DNA of 64,000 nucleotides from positions 147,862-211,861 of the forward strand of contig LM655171.1 of assembly GCA_000824825.2 (NCBI GenBank), read 5' to 3'. Origin of the DNA: Mesorhizobium sp. ORS 3324 (GTDB lineage Bacteria; Pseudomonadota; Alphaproteobacteria; Rhizobiales; Rhizobiaceae). How positions within the stretch are numbered: the first letter of the stretch is position 1; each line of letters begins with the position of its first letter. The translations under genes and the position numbers were made by a program. Positions 7,382 through 16,606 of this stretch are shown here, in pieces. The notes below the pieces were generated by a model, which was not told the origin of the DNA, searched no databases, and saw only the letters and a list, made by a program, of their open reading frames with translations.

Positions 7382-8902
7382 ATGCCTTTGCTACGCTCGG
7401 ACACAGCGGACAAATTCATTGTGGACCGCAGGAAACCGCATCGCAACAGCGATGTGGCCCGCGCGGTGCGCAGGACGCGTGACCGTCTTTCGCAGCAGGC
7501 CGGCAGCCTCGATTTCGACCGCGAGCTCCTCAAGCTGCATGCGCGCGCCATGGTGGTCAGCGCGGCCGCGATCCCGCTGTTGGTGCTCTCCGTGGCGGCG
7601 GTCGGCCGCCTTGCCGGCCTTGGCAGAGAAGTTACCGTCTGGGCGCTGTTCACGCTGCTCTGCTACACCATCGTCGCCTTCATGGCGCGTCGCATCGAGC
7701 GCACGGAAGCAGCCGAGCTCGACCCCGTGCGGACGCACCGCGAGTTCCTGATAGGCCATTCGCTCTGCGGTCTCGGCTGGGCCTGGTTCGCGTGGCTCGG
7801 CTGCGATACATGCCAGGTCGACCAGTTCCACGTCGCCAAGGCCATGGTGCTTCTGGCAGCCATGGCGACTACCGCCGTGATGGCATCCTCGCTAGGCGGC
7901 GCCCTGCTTGCGACCTTCGCCGTCCCCGTCGCGGTCTATGTCTATACCATCATACGCCTGTGGATGCCGATCGAAGCGATCATGGCGGCGCTCCTGGTCG
8001 CTGCCCTGCCCTTCTTCGCCTATGTCGCGCGCCATCTCAACCAGGCTTCGTGGATGATCCTCTCCTTCCGCTCCGAGAAGGACGCGCTGATCGCCGAGGT
8101 GGAGACAGCCAAATCGATGTCCGACGAGGCCAGGCGGCGCGCCGAGGACGCCAACCTGGCGAAGTCGCGCTTCCTCGCCTCGATGAGCCATGAGCTCAGG
8201 ACGCCGCTCAACGCCATCCTCGGCTTCTCCGAAGTGATGGCCAATGAAGTGCTCGGGCCGATGAACAACCCGACGTACCGCGATTACGCGCACGATGTGC
8301 ACGAATCCGGCCAGCATCTGCTCGACCTGATCAACGAGATCCTCGACCTGTCGCGCATCGAGGCCGGCCGCTATCAGCTCAACGAGGAGCCGGTGGTGCT
8401 GGTGACGATTGTCGAGGATTGCTGCCACATGATGGAGCTCAGGGCCCGCAACAAGGATATCCGCGTCATCCAGGAATTCGAGACCACCCTGCCGCGCCTG
8501 TTTGGCGACGAGCGCGCCATCCGGCAGATCACGCTCAACCTGTTGTCCAATGCCATCAAGTTCACCCCGTCGGGCGGCGAGGTTCGCGTCCGCGTCGGTT
8601 GGACGGCGGGCGGCGGCCAGTATATCTCGGTCAAGGACAACGGCCCCGGCATTCCGGAAGAGGAAATCCCGGTGGTGCTTTCCGCCTTCGGCCAGGGATC
8701 GATCGCCATCAAGAGCGCCGAGCAGGGAACCGGCCTCGGCCTGCCGATCGTCCAGGGCCTGCTCGACATGCATGGCGGCGAGTTCGAGCTCCAGTCCAAG
8801 CTCCGCGAAGGCACCGAGGCGATCGCCATTTTCCCGCTGAGCCGAGTGATGGAGGAATTGCCGGCGTTGCCGACCAAGGCGGTGGCCGCGCGACGGCGCT
8901 AG
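7382..8902 (+). CDS. Membrane-bound sensor histidine kinase
   Basis: A 506-residue kinase. About six hydrophobic helices lie between residues 55 and 225 with only short loops, so the sensor is the membrane domain itself. A coiled linker follows, then the dimerisation/phosphoacceptor helix SMSHELRTPLNAILGFSE with His270, and the ATPase domain with the N box (NLLSNAIKFTP), G1 box (DNGPGIP) and G2 box (GTGLGLPIV). The phosphoacceptor region resembles PleC/DivJ/PdhS-type cell-cycle kinases of alphaproteobacteria. No response regulator gene is adjacent, so the partner is encoded elsewhere. The signal sensed is unknown. Confidence 0.9.
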   Translation: MPLLRSDTADKFIVDRRKPHRNSDVARAVRRTRDRLSQQAGSLDFDRELLKLHARAMVVSAAAIPLLVLSVAAVGRLAGLGREVTVWALFTLLCYTIVAFMARRIERTEAAELDPVRTHREFLIGHSLCGLGWAWFAWLGCDTCQVDQFHVAKAMVLLAAMATTAVMASSLGGALLATFAVPVAVYVYTIIRLWMPIEAIMAALLVAALPFFAYVARHLNQASWMILSFRSEKDALIAEVETAKSMSDEARRRAEDANLAKSRFLASMSHELRTPLNAILGFSEVMANEVLGPMNNPTYRDYAHDVHESGQHLLDLINEILDLSRIEAGRYQLNEEPVVLVTIVEDCCHMMELRARNKDIRVIQEFETTLPRLFGDERAIRQITLNLLSNAIKFTPSGGEVRVRVGWTAGGGQYISVKDNGPGIPEEEIPVVLSAFGQGSIAIKSAEQGTGLGLPIVQGLLDMHGGEFELQSKLREGTEAIAIFPLSRVMEELPALPTKAVAARRR

Positions 8903-8914
8903 CTCCAGGACCTC

Positions 8915-9910
8915 TCAGAGCCGAACAGCCGCCGCCATGCCTGAGCTGGTGAGCGCGGCAGCCTTCACGAGACCGGCGGCAAGCCCGGCCGCTACCCCTT
9001 CACCGTGGCCGAGGCCGAGATCGAGCAGTGGCCGCATCCCGAGCCGTTCCGCCACCTTGGCATGGCCGGGCTCGGGCGACAGGCCGGCGAGCAGGCAATG
9101 GTCGAGCGCGGAAGGATTGACCCTGTGCAGGGCCGCGGCCGCGGCGGTCGCGACGAAACCGTCGAGCAGCACGGGGATCTTCTGCATGCGGGCAGCCAGA
9201 ATGGCGCCGCAGATTGCCGCGAGCTCGCGGCCGCCGACCCGGCGCAGGGCTTCGAGCGGATCGCCGAGGCTGGCGCCGTGGAAGGCCAGCGCCCGGTCGA
9301 CCACTTCGGCCTTGCGCGCGATCATTGTCTTGTCCGCGCCCGATCCCGGCCCGACCCAGTCGGCGCCCTTGCCGCCGAAGAGCGCGGCGCACAGTGCGGC
9401 CGCGATCGTGGAATTGCCGACGCCGAGATCGCCGAGGCAAAGAAGGTCGGCACCGCCCGCGACCGCTTCCATGCCGAAGGCCATGGTGGCGGTGCAGCCG
9501 CGCTCGTCGAGCGCCGCCTCCTCGGTGATGTCGCCCGTTGGAATATCCAGCGCCAGATCGAAGACTTTCAGCCCGAGGTCGTTGGCGATGCAGACCTGGT
9601 TGATCGCGGCACCCCCGGCGGCGCAAAGCTCGACCGCATTGGCGGTGGCCGCCACCGGCCGCGGCGAGATGGCGTGCCGCACCACGCCGTGATTGCCGGC
9701 GAAGATCGCCACCAGTGGCCGGTTGATAGCCGGCGGTGCGCGCCCGCTCCAGGCCGCGAGCCAGGCAGCGATGTCCTCGAGCCGCCCCAGCGAGGCTTTC
9801 GGCTTGTCGGCCTTGGCAAACAGCGCCCGCACGCGGGCTTCGGCGGCGGCGTCCGCCGGCGGCAGCGTCGCGAGCAGGGTGCGGAAATCATCGAAAGGCT
9901 TTGCGGTCAT
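8915..9910 (-). CDS. cobT: Nicotinate-nucleotide--dimethylbenzimidazole phosphoribosyltransferase
   Basis: A 331-residue CobT (called CobU in the Pseudomonas denitrificans scheme). It transfers phosphoribose from nicotinate mononucleotide to 5,6-dimethylbenzimidazole, forming alpha-ribazole phosphate for the lower ligand of cobalamin. Family signs are FAGNHGVV near residue 70, LGVGNSTIAAAL, and the C-terminal LDLGLGHGEG with the catalytic Glu (about Glu304). Length is normal. It is convergent with the kinase gene (12-base gap) and divergent from the DUF1289 gene. I looked for a cobalamin riboswitch in the 160-base upstream gap and saw none. Confidence 0.94.
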   Translation of the reverse strand: MTAKPFDDFRTLLATLPPADAAAEARVRALFAKADKPKASLGRLEDIAAWLAAWSGRAPPAINRPLVAIFAGNHGVVRHAISPRPVAATANAVELCAAGGAAINQVCIANDLGLKVFDLALDIPTGDITEEAALDERGCTATMAFGMEAVAGGADLLCLGDLGVGNSTIAAALCAALFGGKGADWVGPGSGADKTMIARKAEVVDRALAFHGASLGDPLEALRRVGGRELAAICGAILAARMQKIPVLLDGFVATAAAAALHRVNPSALDHCLLAGLSPEPGHAKVAERLGMRPLLDLGLGHGEGVAAGLAAGLVKAAALTSSGMAAAVRL

Positions 9911-10070
9911 GTCGGATGCGGTCTCTTACTGGAATGGGCTGCGGCATAGCTGCGTTCGCTGCACGACACAACCGCCGGCCATGCCGCGAAAGCGCCGGCC
10001 GGCGGCGCATTGCGGAGGGCTTGCATTGGCTTTGCGGTTGCACCATGTGGAGTGAAGGCAAGAGAACAGC

Positions 10071-10301
10071 ATGACCGCCATCGAGTCTCCCTGCATACTC
10101 GTCTGCTCGATCGATATGAAATCCGGCTTCTGCTTCGGCTGCGGCCGCACGCGCGACGAAATCGCCGGCTGGCTCGCGATGACGCCGCAGGACCGGCGGG
10201 CGGTCATGACCGAGCTCCCGGCCAGGCTGGAGACGGTCGAGCGACGGCCGCGCCGCGAGACGCGGCGCGCCCGCATGGCGCGCGAGCGCGGCATGCTGTG
10301 A
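10071..10301 (+). CDS. DUF1289 domain-containing small protein
   Basis: A 76-residue protein with a four-cysteine pattern C-x3-C-x8-C-x2-C (SPCILVC...GFCFGCGRT) followed by a helix with the usual [10 protein letters not shown] and a basic tail. DUF1289 proteins are thought to be small metal-binding proteins of unknown function (established as a family, not as a function). The gene sits 30 bases before the aspartic protease gene, and the pair is commonly seen together in rhizobia in my recollection. Confidence 0.88.
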   Translation: MTAIESPCILVCSIDMKSGFCFGCGRTRDEIAGWLAMTPQDRRAVMTELPARLETVERRPRRETRRARMARERGML

Positions 10302-10331
10302 GAAAGGGTTGGCTGTGAGAAAGGGCCGGCC

Positions 10332-11036
10332 ATGAACCGCCTGTTCTGGATCGTCATGCTGGTGATCGGCGCCGGGCTGATCCTGCTGATGATGAACGAT
10401 TCCGCCGGCAGCACCTTCGGCATCGCAAACCGCGATTTCAGCCGGCTCATCTGGGTTGGCGTCCTGATATCGGTGATTGGCGCCAGCGTCGCCCGCTCGG
10501 GCCGGCCGCGCGGCGACATGGCGCGCAATCTCGGCATCTGGGCGGCAATCGTGCTGGCGCTGATCGCCGCCTACCAGTACCGCTACGAGCTGCAGGACGT
10601 TGCCAGCCGTGTCACCGCCGGCCTCGTTCCAGGCAGCCCGCTGGCGCTGGGCGTGGACAATGGCCGCGCGACGGTGACGCTCGACAAGGCCGACAATGGC
10701 CATTTCGAGGCGCGCATACTGATCAACGGCAGACCGGTGCGGGCGGTGGTCGACACCGGCGCGACCAGCACGGTGCTGACGGCGGAGGACGCCCAGGCCG
10801 CGGGGTTCAATCTGGCGGCGCTCAGCTTCACAGTGGACGTCTCGACCGCCAACGGCATGGCGCGCGCGGCCACCGTCAGGACCGACGAGGTGGCCATCGG
10901 TGGCATCGTGCGCAAGGACATGTCGGTGATGGTGGCCGCACCCGGCATGCTCGAGCAAAGTTTGCTTGGCATGAACTTCATCGGCTCGCTGTCGGGTTTC
11001 GACGTGCGTGGCGACCGCATGATCCTGCGGGATTGA
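10332..11036 (+). CDS. Retropepsin-like clan AA aspartic protease (TIGR02281 type)
   Basis: A 234-residue inner-membrane protein. Two hydrophobic helices occupy the first 75 residues (LFWIVMLVIGAGLILLMMN, then VLISVIGASVARS and IWAAIVLALIAA). A single retropepsin-like domain follows (about 105-234) with the catalytic motif VVDTGATSTVLT near residue 140 and the closing LLGMNFIGSL strand. Members act as dimers because each chain gives one Asp. The protease would face the periplasm. It shares a transcript with the DUF1289 gene and is convergent with dusA (16-base gap). Confidence 0.88.
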   Translation: MNRLFWIVMLVIGAGLILLMMNDSAGSTFGIANRDFSRLIWVGVLISVIGASVARSGRPRGDMARNLGIWAAIVLALIAAYQYRYELQDVASRVTAGLVPGSPLALGVDNGRATVTLDKADNGHFEARILINGRPVRAVVDTGATSTVLTAEDAQAAGFNLAALSFTVDVSTANGMARAATVRTDEVAIGGIVRKDMSVMVAAPGMLEQSLLGMNFIGSLSGFDVRGDRMILRD

Positions 11037-11052
11037 CCGCTCGGCCGATTCG

Positions 11053-12117
11053 TCAGGCAGCCTCGGCTTCCGCCGCCGCGAAATCGATGGCTTCGAACGC
11101 CGCCTTCAGCACCTCGGGCCCGGCGCCGGGTTTGTTGGCGTCGGTGGACAGGATCTGCCGGTAGCGTCGCGCGCCCGGCAGCCCATGGAACAGCCCGACC
11201 ATGTGGCGCGTGACATGGCCGAGCCGCCCACCCTTCTCGATATGGCGCGCGGCGTATCCGGCCATCGCCTCGATCAGCGCCGCATAGTCGAAGGCGGCAG
11301 GCGCTTCGCCATAGAACGCGGTGTCGACGCCGGTGAGGATGCCCGGCGTGTGGTAGGCGGCGCGGCCAAGCATGGCGCCGTCGACATGGCCAAGATGCTC
11401 CGATGCCTCGTCGAGTGACTGAATGCCGCCATTGATGCCGATGAAGTCGTTCGGCTTCCTGGCTTTGAGCCGGTAGACGCGCGCATAGTCGAGCGGCGGG
11501 ATATCGCGGTTCTCCTTCGGGCTGAGCCCCTCCAGCCACGCCTTGCGGGCATGCACCCAGAGCGCATCGGCGCCGGCAGCGAGCACGCCGTCTGCCAGCG
11601 TGTCGAGAGCGGGTTCGGGGTCCTGATCGTCGACGCCGATGCGGCATTTGACGGTGACGGGGATATTCACCGCCGCCTTCATCGCCGCGACGCATTCCGC
11701 CACCAGCGCCGGCATCTTCATCAGGCAGGCGCCGAACGTGCCTGACTGGACGCGGTCGGACGGGCAGCCGACATTGAGGTTGATCTCGTCATAGCCGAAG
11801 GCTTCGCCGATCACTGCCGCCTCGGCAAGCTTTCGCGGACGGGAGCCGCCGAGCTGCAGCGCAACGGGATGCTCGGCATCGTCGAATCCAAGCAGCCGCT
11901 CGCGCGCGCCGTGGATAACCGCGTCCGCCACCACCATCTCGGTATAAAGCAGCGCGCGGCGCGTCAGCTGGCGGTGGAAGAACCGGCAATGGCGGTCTGT
12001 CCAGTCCATCATAGGTGCCACGGCAAGCATGGGTTGCATCGGCTTTTTCAGTTCTCTTCGCCGCATATCATCCCGATTCGGTAGATGGTTCACCGTAATA
12101 TTCTCTTTTAGTTTCAT
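11053..12117 (-). CDS. dusA: tRNA-dihydrouridine(20/20a) synthase DusA
   Basis: A 354-residue flavoenzyme that reduces U20 and U20a in the tRNA D-loop using FMN and NADPH. The TIM-barrel start is MLAVAPMMDWTDRHCRFFHR; the catalytic region is NVGCPSDRVQSGTFGACLM, where the Cys acts as general acid; GINGGIQSLDEA and the GRAAYHTPG phosphate-binding end are also present. The DusA-specific spacing fits better than DusB/C. Starts at 12066 or 12039 (just before the conserved part) are possible, because the first 26 residues are not conserved. It is divergent from the secretion operon across a 457-base gap. Confidence 0.93.
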   Translation of the reverse strand: MKLKENITVNHLPNRDDMRRRELKKPMQPMLAVAPMMDWTDRHCRFFHRQLTRRALLYTEMVVADAVIHGARERLLGFDDAEHPVALQLGGSRPRKLAEAAVIGEAFGYDEINLNVGCPSDRVQSGTFGACLMKMPALVAECVAAMKAAVNIPVTVKCRIGVDDQDPEPALDTLADGVLAAGADALWVHARKAWLEGLSPKENRDIPPLDYARVYRLKARKPNDFIGINGGIQSLDEASEHLGHVDGAMLGRAAYHTPGILTGVDTAFYGEAPAAFDYAALIEAMAGYAARHIEKGGRLGHVTRHMVGLFHGLPGARRYRQILSTDANKPGAGPEVLKAAFEAIDFAAAEAEAA

Positions 12118-12574
12118 ACGGTTATGATGTACAGGGACGAAGGTCCCACAATCCGTTGGACCATTTCCTGTTCACATTTTTTTCAAAAAGGCAATGGTCC
12201 GATTTTAAGTTTCCACAAATAAGAGTAAACTTTTTGTTGCTCATGTTCTGAGCGGGAGGCGTAACAGGCAGTCAATGGCCTGTTGAAGAGGGGCGGGGTT
12301 GAGTATGCCCTCATCGTTGATCTTTGGCGCCCACCGTGGGCGGGTCGCCGATGCGCACAGGACGCATCCGCCCAGCATTGCCTAAGGGGGCATGGCGCGG
12401 AGGGCAGCGGCGGCTCCTCCGAAACCCTCTACCCCCTTATAGCCAACTCACTGTTCAATTTCGCCTTAACCGAAATGCGTGGCGTTGACGCAAGTCAGCG
12501 GACGCGCGTTCGCGCGGCCGGGTGCCCAGCAGCGTTGGGGGCTGCCTGTCGCATTGAAACCAGGGAGAGATTTC
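12118..12574. promoter_or_regulatory. Divergent control region between dusA and the type I secretion operon
   Basis: This gene-free stretch is AT-rich at 12120-12270 and GC-rich afterwards, so the secretion operon probably has a long leader. Visible symmetry: GGGAC-N4-GTCCC (12134-12147), GGACCATT at 12158-12165 paired with AATGGTCC at 12193-12200, a tight palindrome CGCCCAC-C-GTGGGCG (12328-12342), and GATGCG..CGCATC just after it. A ribosome site GGGAGAG lies before the start at 12575. I cannot name a promoter class. Confidence 0.4.
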
Positions 12575-15500
12575 ATGGCACTCGACATCACAGCTCAAGA
12601 TATCATCATCGACGAGACCACCGGCCTTCAGGACGACGACATTAACCCGGCCGTTGCGCCGTACAACACCAACACCACGCTGACATATCTTCTCACTCTC
12701 GGCACATCAATAGAGGTCGCCTTCCAGTCCGACTTCGTGGTGGCTTCGGCGAGCGCCGGGGAAACCATCAACTCGATCATTCTCACGCAGAATGCCTCCG
12801 GAACCCCGTTTTCCACCACCGTCGGCGTCAACAGCGGCATCAAGACGGTCGATGGCAATTATGTCTGGCTGTTCCAGGACCCGACTCATCCAAACGTCGT
12901 AATCGGTGTCATTGGCACCTCTGACGCGTCTGCCGCGCCCGCCGCGAACGGCCCGCTCGCCTTCTCGTTCGGGCTGGATTCCACGAGCGCAACCCATGCG
13001 GACCTTTACCTGGTCCAGTATGTGCCGTTGCTCAATCCGGACACGACCAACCCGGACGATCGCATCGATCTGACCGACAAGGTGTTCGCATCGGTCTCGG
13101 GGACGACCACAGTCGGCTTCTCGGGCGCGAATGCCGCTCCCGGCAATCACGATTTCTACATTATCAATTCGCCCGATGACGCTTCCAAGCAGGTTCTGGT
13201 GACAGCCTTTGTCGGGACGACCAATGCCACCGCTAATGTGAGCACACAGGGCTTCGGCATCGCCAATCAGAGCATCGATCCGACCGAAACGCTACAGATC
13301 GATTTCGTCACCGGCGGCACCCTGGCCGCGGGTACTGGCTCGCAAATCCAGTACGGCAGCCATCTCGACAATATCACGCAGGCCGGGTTCACGATCAACC
13401 AGATCACGCCCTCCAATCCGAATTTGCGCGTGGACATCACGATCAAGGCCTTCGACAATACGGGCAACGAGAAAGGCTCGGATTTCTTTGACGGCACCAC
13501 AACCAACGCCGTCGACATCACCAGCATCAAGTTGACGGGCCAATCGGGGTTTGCCTCCATCATCACCACCGATGGCGACTATGCCACGGGAAGCGGCACC
13601 GTCCACGTCTCCGGGCTTAGTGGCACCGGGAACGCCGTCACCATCACCGGGCTGGACAACGTCACAACCGTCGATATCACCACCGCCAGCCAAATGGATC
13701 GCCTGACGATTACGGGGGTCGATTCGAACGAAGGGTGCGACGTCACCGAAGTCCATTTCACGTCGTCAACCCCCAACGCCTATACCGAACAGGTCGGCTC
13801 CTTCATCAACTTCGACGACGACGGGCCGAGCATCTCGACGACCGGCACGGAGCCGACGCTGACGGTCGACGAGACGGTTCTTACGACCAACGACACTCAG
13901 GGCTTCGCCGCCAACTTCAGCTCGTCCTTCGGCGCCGACGGCGCCGGCCAGCTCACCTACGCGCTCGGCATCACCGGGACCGCGTCCGGGCTGGTAGACA
14001 CCGCGACCAATGAGGCGGTGGTCCTGTCGGTCACTGCCGGCGGCGTCGTCGAGGGCCGCACCTCCGGCACTCACGACCTCGTCTTCACCGTCTCCGTCGA
14101 CGGTTCGGGCAATGTCACCCTCGATCAGATCCGCGCGGTGGTCCATTCGAACACCGCCAACGACGACGACAGCACGTCCCTGGCCGCGGACAATCTGATT
14201 CAGCTCACTGCGACCGTCACCGACAAGGACGGTGACCACAAATCGGCCACCCTCGACATCGGCCAGAATCTCAACTTCAAGGACGATGGTCCGCACATTT
14301 CGACTTCCGGCACAGAGCCGACGCTGACCGTCGACGAGACGGTTCTTGCAACCAACGACACGCAGAGCTTCGCCGGCGCGTTCACCTCCGGCTTCGGCGC
14401 CGATGGGGCCGGCACGCTGACCTATGCGCTTGGCTTCACGGCAGGCTCGACCGGCCTCGTCGACACGGCAACCGGCGAGGCGGTCGTCCTCTCGCTCAAC
14501 GGCAGCGTCATCGAAGGTCACACTTCGGGCACCAACGACCTCGTGTTCACGGTCTCCGTCGATGCCTCGGGCAATGTCACCCTCGATCAGATCCGCGCGG
14601 TGGTCCATTCGAACACCGCCAACGACGACGACAGCACATCCCTGGCCGCGGACAATCTGATTCAGCTCACCGCGACCATCACCGACAAGGACGGTGACCA
14701 CCATTCGGCCACCCTGGACATCGGTCAAAACCTCAACTTCAAGGACGATGGTCCGCACATCTCGACAACCGGCACGGCGCCGACGCTGACCGTCGACGAG
14801 ACGGTTCTTGCGACCAACGCCACGCAGAGCTTCGCCGCCAACTTCAGCTCGGGCTATGGCGCCGATGGGGCTGGCACATTGACCTATACGCTAGGCTTTA
14901 CGGCAGGCTCGACTGGTCTTGTCGACACCTTGACCGGTCAGGCGGTCGTCCTCTCGCTCAACGGCAGCGTCATCGAAGGCCACACCTCGGGCACCAACGA
15001 CCTCGTCTTCACCGTCTCCGTCGATGCCTCGGGCAACGTCACCCTCGATCAGATCCGCGCAGTGGTCCATCCGACCAGCGACCCGGACGAGAGCACGACC
15101 CTGGCCGCCGCGAACCTGATCCAGCTCACCGCGACCATCACCGACAAGGACGGCGACCACCATTCGGCCACCCTCGACATCGGCCAGAACCTCGTGTTCA
15201 AAGACGACGGTCCAACGATCACCGTGCCGTTCGACGGTGACCAGGACGCCACCAACGGCACCGGGACCCACGAGACTCTGGCCAACGCGGCCAACGCGTC
15301 GGCCACCGGTGCCTTCGGGTATGACATCGGCGCGGATGCTCACCCGGCTGCGTTCTACGATGCCACGCATTCGGACTTCGTCGACCAGAACACCGGGCTT
15401 GCCGGCGTCCAGATCGGGCTCACCGGCACGATAGTCGGTGGCGGCGGAGGCAATCTCCTCACATCGGACGTGACGCTCGCGTCGGAGAGTGCCACCTCCG

Positions 15501-16531
15501 CGGCGTTCAATTTCAGCTTCACCTACGATGCGGACCCGGCGGCCGGCGTCCAGACCGGCACGGCGGGCGGCACGCTCGTCTTCGACAAGGTCAACGACAC
15601 TTACACCATCACCCTGACCGATCCGCTAGAGGGCTTCAGCTTCGACGTTCTCCACACCGCGGAGCTCTTGTCCAAGCAGCCAACGAGCAACACGGGTCAC
15701 CCGAAGATCGTGGTGGAAACGTTGCAGAACGATGATCCGGCCACACCGGCTCACGATGGCTTCTATGTGCAGTTCACCGGCAATTCGATCAACAAAGCCA
15801 ATCCGTTCAGCTTGACCCTCGACGGCGAGGGGAAATCCAACGACACCTCGTTCACCACTGGTATTGGTCATCACGAGTTGGTGAGCAACAACAATGAAAC
15901 GTGGGTGTCTGCCACGCAGAGCACCAACGGTGTCGCCGGGGACACGATCCAGAGCGGCGAGTTGCTGACGTTGCGGTTCTTTAACAGCAACGTCGGTATC
16001 GCGACCGAGTTTACCGACCCGACGGCAACGGCCAGCGCCGTGGCCATGAAGTTCGACGGCATCGGCAACAGCGAGGACCTCATGTTGATCCTCGACCTGA
16101 CTGACGGCACCAACGAGATCACGCGGGCCATCTACGTGCCGAACTCCGCCATCTTCAAGACCGGTCAGGTGCCGGCCCCGTACAACACCGAGTTCACGCT
16201 CGATAACAATGACGGCCTCGTGGTCATCGAGCAGAACGACTACAACACTGGCAGCGAGCACTACGTGATCCAGGGTATCCAGATCATGCAGTCGGGCAAC
16301 GGGATCACCGGCACGGCGATCAGCCTGAACGGGACAACCGGCTCTGGCGGCGCCAGCACGACGACAACCAACTTCGATCCCGTCGATACCGACGTGCTGA
16401 AGATCACGGACATCGGCTTCACCTCCACTGTGACCACGACGCCCGACGCGCACCTCGACTTCGGCGTCTCGGTGGCGGATGCGGACGGAGACGCAACTGC
16501 GATGCAGCACATCCTCGTCGACATCGCCTGA
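12575..16531 (+). CDS. Large DUF5801 (T1SS-143) repeat protein, probable type I secretion substrate
   Basis: A 1318-residue, acidic, Asp/Thr/Gly-rich protein with no N-terminal signal peptide and almost no Cys. Residues 1-415 are a beta-rich N-terminal region. Residues 417-878 hold three tandem DUF5801/T1SS-143 domains of 155, 154 and 153 residues, each opening with DDGP.IST.GT.PTLTVDE and closing with TDKDGDH.SATLDIGQN. Residues 880-1290 are another beta-rich region, and the chain ends in VADADGDATAMQHILVDIA, a fitting uncleaved C-terminal type I signal. I saw no GGxGxDxUx nonapeptides. The exporter and adaptor genes follow directly, so it is the likely substrate: a surface-attached or released adhesin, by inference. 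The start at 12575 has GGGAGAG upstream; an in-frame start at 12479 lacks this. Confidence 0.85.
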   Translation: MALDITAQDIIIDETTGLQDDDINPAVAPYNTNTTLTYLLTLGTSIEVAFQSDFVVASASAGETINSIILTQNASGTPFSTTVGVNSGIKTVDGNYVWLFQDPTHPNVVIGVIGTSDASAAPAANGPLAFSFGLDSTSATHADLYLVQYVPLLNPDTTNPDDRIDLTDKVFASVSGTTTVGFSGANAAPGNHDFYIINSPDDASKQVLVTAFVGTTNATANVSTQGFGIANQSIDPTETLQIDFVTGGTLAAGTGSQIQYGSHLDNITQAGFTINQITPSNPNLRVDITIKAFDNTGNEKGSDFFDGTTTNAVDITSIKLTGQSGFASIITTDGDYATGSGTVHVSGLSGTGNAVTITGLDNVTTVDITTASQMDRLTITGVDSNEGCDVTEVHFTSSTPNAYTEQVGSFINFDDDGPSISTTGTEPTLTVDETVLTTNDTQGFAANFSSSFGADGAGQLTYALGITGTASGLVDTATNEAVVLSVTAGGVVEGRTSGTHDLVFTVSVDGSGNVTLDQIRAVVHSNTANDDDSTSLAADNLIQLTATVTDKDGDHKSATLDIGQNLNFKDDGPHISTSGTEPTLTVDETVLATNDTQSFAGAFTSGFGADGAGTLTYALGFTAGSTGLVDTATGEAVVLSLNGSVIEGHTSGTNDLVFTVSVDASGNVTLDQIRAVVHSNTANDDDSTSLAADNLIQLTATITDKDGDHHSATLDIGQNLNFKDDGPHISTTGTAPTLTVDETVLATNATQSFAANFSSGYGADGAGTLTYTLGFTAGSTGLVDTLTGQAVVLSLNGSVIEGHTSGTNDLVFTVSVDASGNVTLDQIRAVVHPTSDPDESTTLAAANLIQLTATITDKDGDHHSATLDIGQNLVFKDDGPTITVPFDGDQDATNGTGTHETLANAANASATGAFGYDIGADAHPAAFYDATHSDFVDQNTGLAGVQIGLTGTIVGGGGGNLLTSDVTLASESATSAAFNFSFTYDADPAAGVQTGTAGGTLVFDKVNDTYTITLTDPLEGFSFDVLHTAELLSKQPTSNTGHPKIVVETLQNDDPATPAHDGFYVQFTGNSINKANPFSLTLDGEGKSNDTSFTTGIGHHELVSNNNETWVSATQSTNGVAGDTIQSGELLTLRFFNSNVGIATEFTDPTATASAVAMKFDGIGNSEDLMLILDLTDGTNEITRAIYVPNSAIFKTGQVPAPYNTEFTLDNNDGLVVIEQNDYNTGSEHYVIQGIQIMQSGNGITGTAISLNGTTGSGGASTTTTNFDPVDTDVLKITDIGFTSTVTTTPDAHLDFGVSVADADGDATAMQHILVDIA
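13823..15208 (+). repeat. Three tandem coding repeats (465, 462, 459 bp)
   Basis: Units begin at about 13823, 14288 and 14750. Units 1 and 2 are identical at DNA level over about 60-90 bases (14116-14206 against 14578-14668, with single changes), and unit 3 shares long exact blocks with unit 2, such as the one coding for VVLSLNGSVIEGHTSGTNDL. Such near-identity at synonymous sites points to recent duplication or gene conversion between units. Confidence 0.85.
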
Positions 16532-16541
16532 CACAGAACCA

Positions 16542-16567
16542 ACGGGGGCAGCCTCGGCTGCCCCCGT
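16542..16567 (+). terminator. Strong intercistronic hairpin between substrate and exporter genes
   Basis: A perfect 12-bp GC-rich inverted repeat (ACGGGGGCAGCC / GGCTGCCCCCGT) separated by two bases starts 11 bases after the stop codon of the repeat protein. There is no run of T after it, so it may act as partial terminator or as an mRNA-end stabiliser, keeping substrate mRNA more abundant than exporter mRNA. Confidence 0.65.
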
Positions 16568-16606
16568 ACTGACCTCAGTGAAGCATCGAAACGGGGGGTG
16601 TCCGTG

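Noticed and set aside
9911..10070. Possible cobalamin riboswitch upstream of cobT
   Set aside because: No B12-box-like sequence or matching stem arrangement was found in the 160-base gap.
12575..16531. RTX toxin with calcium-binding nonapeptides
   Set aside because: No GGxGxDxUx repeats were found; the GGGGG run near 15440 is isolated. The protein is described as a DUF5801 repeat protein instead.
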